A stretch of 64,000 bases of DNA from positions 1 through 64,000 of the forward strand of contig CAWAPS010000006.1 in the NCBI GenBank assembly GCA_963783945.1. Direction: 5' to 3'. Shown here one piece after another: positions 62,110 to 64,000 of this stretch (positions within the stretch are counted from its first letter, which is position 1; every line of letters begins with the position of its first letter). The stretch comes from CAWAPS01 sp963783945. Its GTDB lineage: Bacteria > Actinomycetota > Acidimicrobiia > Acidimicrobiales > Palsa-688. The translations under genes and the position numbers were made by a program. The notes beneath the pieces were generated by a model. The model searched no databases, was not told the DNA's origin, and worked only from the letters and a program-made list of their open reading frames with translations.

Positions 62110-62196
62110 ATGGATCCGAGCGGCGCCGACATGCTCGACCTCGACCGCTTCGCCTGCGGGTTCGGGATGTACGGGCGGGTCCTGGAGAGCGCTTGA
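62110..62196 (+). CDS. Small ORF (28 aa) with strong ribosome binding site before the CoA-transferase
   Basis: The peptide MDPSGADMLDLDRFACGFGM (plus YGRVLESA) has an unusually strong GGAAGGAGGT site 5 bases upstream and ends 4 bases before the GTG of the CoA-transferase gene. It may be a leader peptide that couples translation or a tiny independent protein. Nothing similar is recognised. A minus-strand frame over the same DNA (61947-62132) with a CCCGHFFYHP stretch is an alternative. Confidence 0.4.
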   Translation: MDPSGADMLDLDRFACGFGMYGRVLESA

Positions 62197-62200
62197 GCTG

Positions 62201-63952
62201 GTGAGCCTGAGCCATGGCCCGCTGAGCGGCCTCACGGTCGGTCGGGTCGGCCGAGACACCTCTTGCGAAGTGGCAGCGTGGCTGCTGGCCGGACTCGGGG
62301 CCACGGTGGTCGAGGCGAGCCCCGCCGAGAGCTCGTTCGCGGCCGTCGGGGCCGCCCCGGCGACCGAGGACGACCTGAAGCGAGTCGACGTGACCCTCGG
62401 TCCGAGGCCCGGCGGCCCGCTGGCGGCTGAACCGGCGGCCGAGCCCGCCGCGGGTCAGCCAGCCACCGAGTGGCCCGGGGCAGTCCAGCCCGCTCCCACC
62501 GGGCCCGGCGCAGCCCAGCCCGACCCCTTCAATTCCGGCGCAGCCCAGCCCGCTCCCACCGGGCCCGACCCCGCCCAACCCGGCGCAGACCAGCCCGCTC
62601 CCAACGAGACCCGCCGGGCTCAAGCCCTGCTCCTCCGTTCGCCGGTCTCCCTTCAAGCCCCCGGCGTCCCTGACGGCACCGTGGAGTACACCGCCGGGCT
62701 GGCCCTGGCCGCCGCCGCCCTGGCGGCCTGGCGAACAGATTCGGTGGTAGCGGTTTCGGAGCTCGGGGTCGCCCTCCAGATCTTCCTTCCCCTCGTGATG
62801 GCAGCGGCCTACGGCTCGCCACCGCCGGTCGACCCGACCGGGCCGATCGAGGCTCCCGGAGGGGGTTGGCTGAGCGTGGACCTGGGGGCACCTGGCGACC
62901 CCGAGCGGTTCGCCGATCTGCTGGGAGTGGTCGGTCCCGGCGCGAACGCGGCGGCTGTGTCAACCGCCGCCCAGGAGTGGCGGCTGCCGGTCTGTGAGTA
63001 CCTCCAGCGGGAGAGTCCCCCGCCCGAGGTCCCCGTGCTGGTGCTGGACGACAGCCCGATCGCGGTGATGGCCGGGGATGGCCCATCGCCCCCTGCGGGT
63101 ACGCCGTTGGCCGGGGTCGAGATCTGTGATCTGACCGCCATGTGGGCCGGCCCCTTAGCCACCTGGCTTCTCGGCGGGCTGGGGGCGAAGGTTTACAAGG
63201 TCGAGCCGGCAGCCCGCCTCGACGGGACCCGGGCCATCGACGGCCGGGGCATCTACCCCGGTGGTCAGCAGCGCCAACCGGGAGAGGACTCGGCGATCTT
63301 CAACGCCCTCAACCGGGGCAAGAACAGGGTCCCGTTGGACCTGCGGGATCGGGTCCAACGCGACCAGTTCCTGGAGCTGGCCAGGGCATGTGACGTGGTG
63401 GTCGACTCGTTTTCTCCCCGCGTCATGCCCAACTTCGGCCTCGGGCCCCGAGTCCTGGCCGCCGCGCCGGGCCAGCCGACTGTGGTCTCGATGCCGGCGT
63501 TCCCTCCGGGTCCGCGCCGTGAATGGGTGTCCTACGGCACCGGTGTGCACGCCCTTCACGGCCTCGGCGACCGGGACGGCCGGCGCGGGACCGTGCCCGG
63601 CCAGGAAGCCGAGGAGGCCGAGGGGCTCAGTCCATCCCTCTCCGAACCTTTCTATGCCCCTTCGGTCACCTACCCGGACCCGGTCTCCGGCTTCACCACG
63701 GCCTTCGCCATCCTCGCTGCTGTTGTAGGCCGTGATCGAGGGCGCCCCGTCGGTCGGGTCGAGGTGCCGCTCTTCACCGCCATCCAGCCCTTGCTGGCCT
63801 TTCCCGCCAAGGGGCCGGCCGGCGCCAGCGCAGCCGACGTCGAGACCGTAGGAGGGGTGTTGTTCGATGCGGGCATGGCGGCCGGGGCGTTCACCTCGTT
63901 GCCGGTTGCGGGTATGCAGCTGATGCATCCACGCAGCCCGTTCTTGTTGTGA
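62201..63952 (+). CDS. CoA-transferase family III (CaiB/BaiF) protein, two-domain
   Basis: The 583-residue protein begins LSGLTVGRVGRDTSCEVAAW with GATVVEASP, a first CaiB-like half. A Pro/Ala/Gln-rich linker (about residues 85-140) separates it from the rest, and a second start is seen at LAGVEICDLTAMWAGPLATW with GAKVYKVEP and NRGKNRVPLDLRD, the classical family III motif. The layout suggests a fused or duplicated CoA-transferase. The GTG start has no close ribosome binding site and probably depends on the preceding small ORF. Confidence 0.82.
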   Translation: MSLSHGPLSGLTVGRVGRDTSCEVAAWLLAGLGATVVEASPAESSFAAVGAAPATEDDLKRVDVTLGPRPGGPLAAEPAAEPAAGQPATEWPGAVQPAPTGPGAAQPDPFNSGAAQPAPTGPDPAQPGADQPAPNETRRAQALLLRSPVSLQAPGVPDGTVEYTAGLALAAAALAAWRTDSVVAVSELGVALQIFLPLVMAAAYGSPPPVDPTGPIEAPGGGWLSVDLGAPGDPERFADLLGVVGPGANAAAVSTAAQEWRLPVCEYLQRESPPPEVPVLVLDDSPIAVMAGDGPSPPAGTPLAGVEICDLTAMWAGPLATWLLGGLGAKVYKVEPAARLDGTRAIDGRGIYPGGQQRQPGEDSAIFNALNRGKNRVPLDLRDRVQRDQFLELARACDVVVDSFSPRVMPNFGLGPRVLAAAPGQPTVVSMPAFPPGPRREWVSYGTGVHALHGLGDRDGRRGTVPGQEAEEAEGLSPSLSEPFYAPSVTYPDPVSGFTTAFAILAAVVGRDRGRPVGRVEVPLFTAIQPLLAFPAKGPAGASAADVETVGGVLFDAGMAAGAFTSLPVAGMQLMHPRSPFLL

Positions 63953-64000
63953 CGGGGTTCCCGGCCGGAGGCTTTCCCGCCACCGGCCCGCCCGTCGCCA

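Noticed and set aside
61947..62132. Minus-strand frame of 61 codons with CCCGHFFYHP
   Set aside because: The Cys/His stretch looks attractive, but there is no ribosome binding site and its 5' part overlaps the plus-strand start of the small ORF; kept only as an alternative.
1..64000. CRISPR arrays, rRNA genes, restriction or known anti-phage systems
   Set aside because: No regularly spaced repeats, cas-like genes, rRNA sequence or defence gene motifs were seen; the tandem repeats found are directly adjacent units without spacers.

Overview
The window is about 64 kb of very GC-rich DNA. It looks like an actinobacterial chromosome, most likely from the class Acidimicrobiia or a relative. The basis is GC-biased codon use, many GTG and TTG starts, a single-polypeptide FbiC (fused CofG and CofH) for coenzyme F420, a galU-moeA-membrane-protein neighbourhood like that of Mycobacterium and Corynebacterium, a LytR-CpsA-Psr protein, a mycobacterial-type GH15 trehalase and several actinobacterial families (DUF6325, DUF4389, DUF2237). 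The lineage is an inference; there is no rRNA gene.

Positions 1 to about 14,971 are accessory DNA. A tyrosine integrase (13727-14971) runs into, and ends inside, a tRNA-Ala(CGC) gene on the opposite strand (14925-14998). Next to it are a small excisionase and a large MobF-type relaxase/helicase, so this is the right end of an integrative mobilizable element whose left end is outside the window. Nested inside it is a Tn554-like transposon (about 4.67-9.33 kb). Its six minus-strand genes (DUF6431 protein, two small unknown proteins, TnpA, TnpB, TnpC) are chained by 4-base stop/start overlaps. Copies of GCTACAGACA flank the set. At the far left is a large LGFP-repeat protein broken by an apparent one-base frameshift.

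From about 15 kb the genes look like core chromosome. 15.0-20.3 kb: translin-like protein, a membrane protein, moaC, moaA, moeA and galU, all minus strand. 20.4-25.8 kb: FmdB-type zinc ribbon, MTA phosphorylase-like enzyme with an odd insertion, nickel/cobalt permease and a Fur-family regulator, DUF6325 protein, Nudix hydrolase. 25.8-34.3 kb: the TldD/PmbA pair, a hotdog thioesterase, PAP2 protein, polyprenyl synthetase, Dxs, a TIGR03083 protein and the abasic-site protein YedK. 34.4-46 kb: two paralogous multi-pass membrane proteins and a GT-C glycosyltransferase, acyl-CoA synthetase, PaaI thioesterase, a two-component system, and a DUF2237 protein. 45.6-55 kb: ECF sigma and anti-sigma pair, MFS transporter, DUF4389 protein, SurE, LCP protein, GH15 trehalase. 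55-64 kb: ArsR plus double SRPBCC protein, FbiC, acyl-CoA dehydrogenase, a frameshifted M20 amidohydrolase and a CoA-transferase.

The most novel signal is non-coding. An 89-bp near-palindrome occurs three times (22003-22091, 36376-36464, 60380-60468), each in a long intergenic gap beside C-rich or tandemly repeated DNA. The copies are collinear without gaps, share internal mismatches and show at least one compensatory base-pair change. A second window-wide pattern is a TAnnnT hexamer 6-8 bases upstream of start codons that lack a ribosome binding site, which suggests frequent leaderless transcription.
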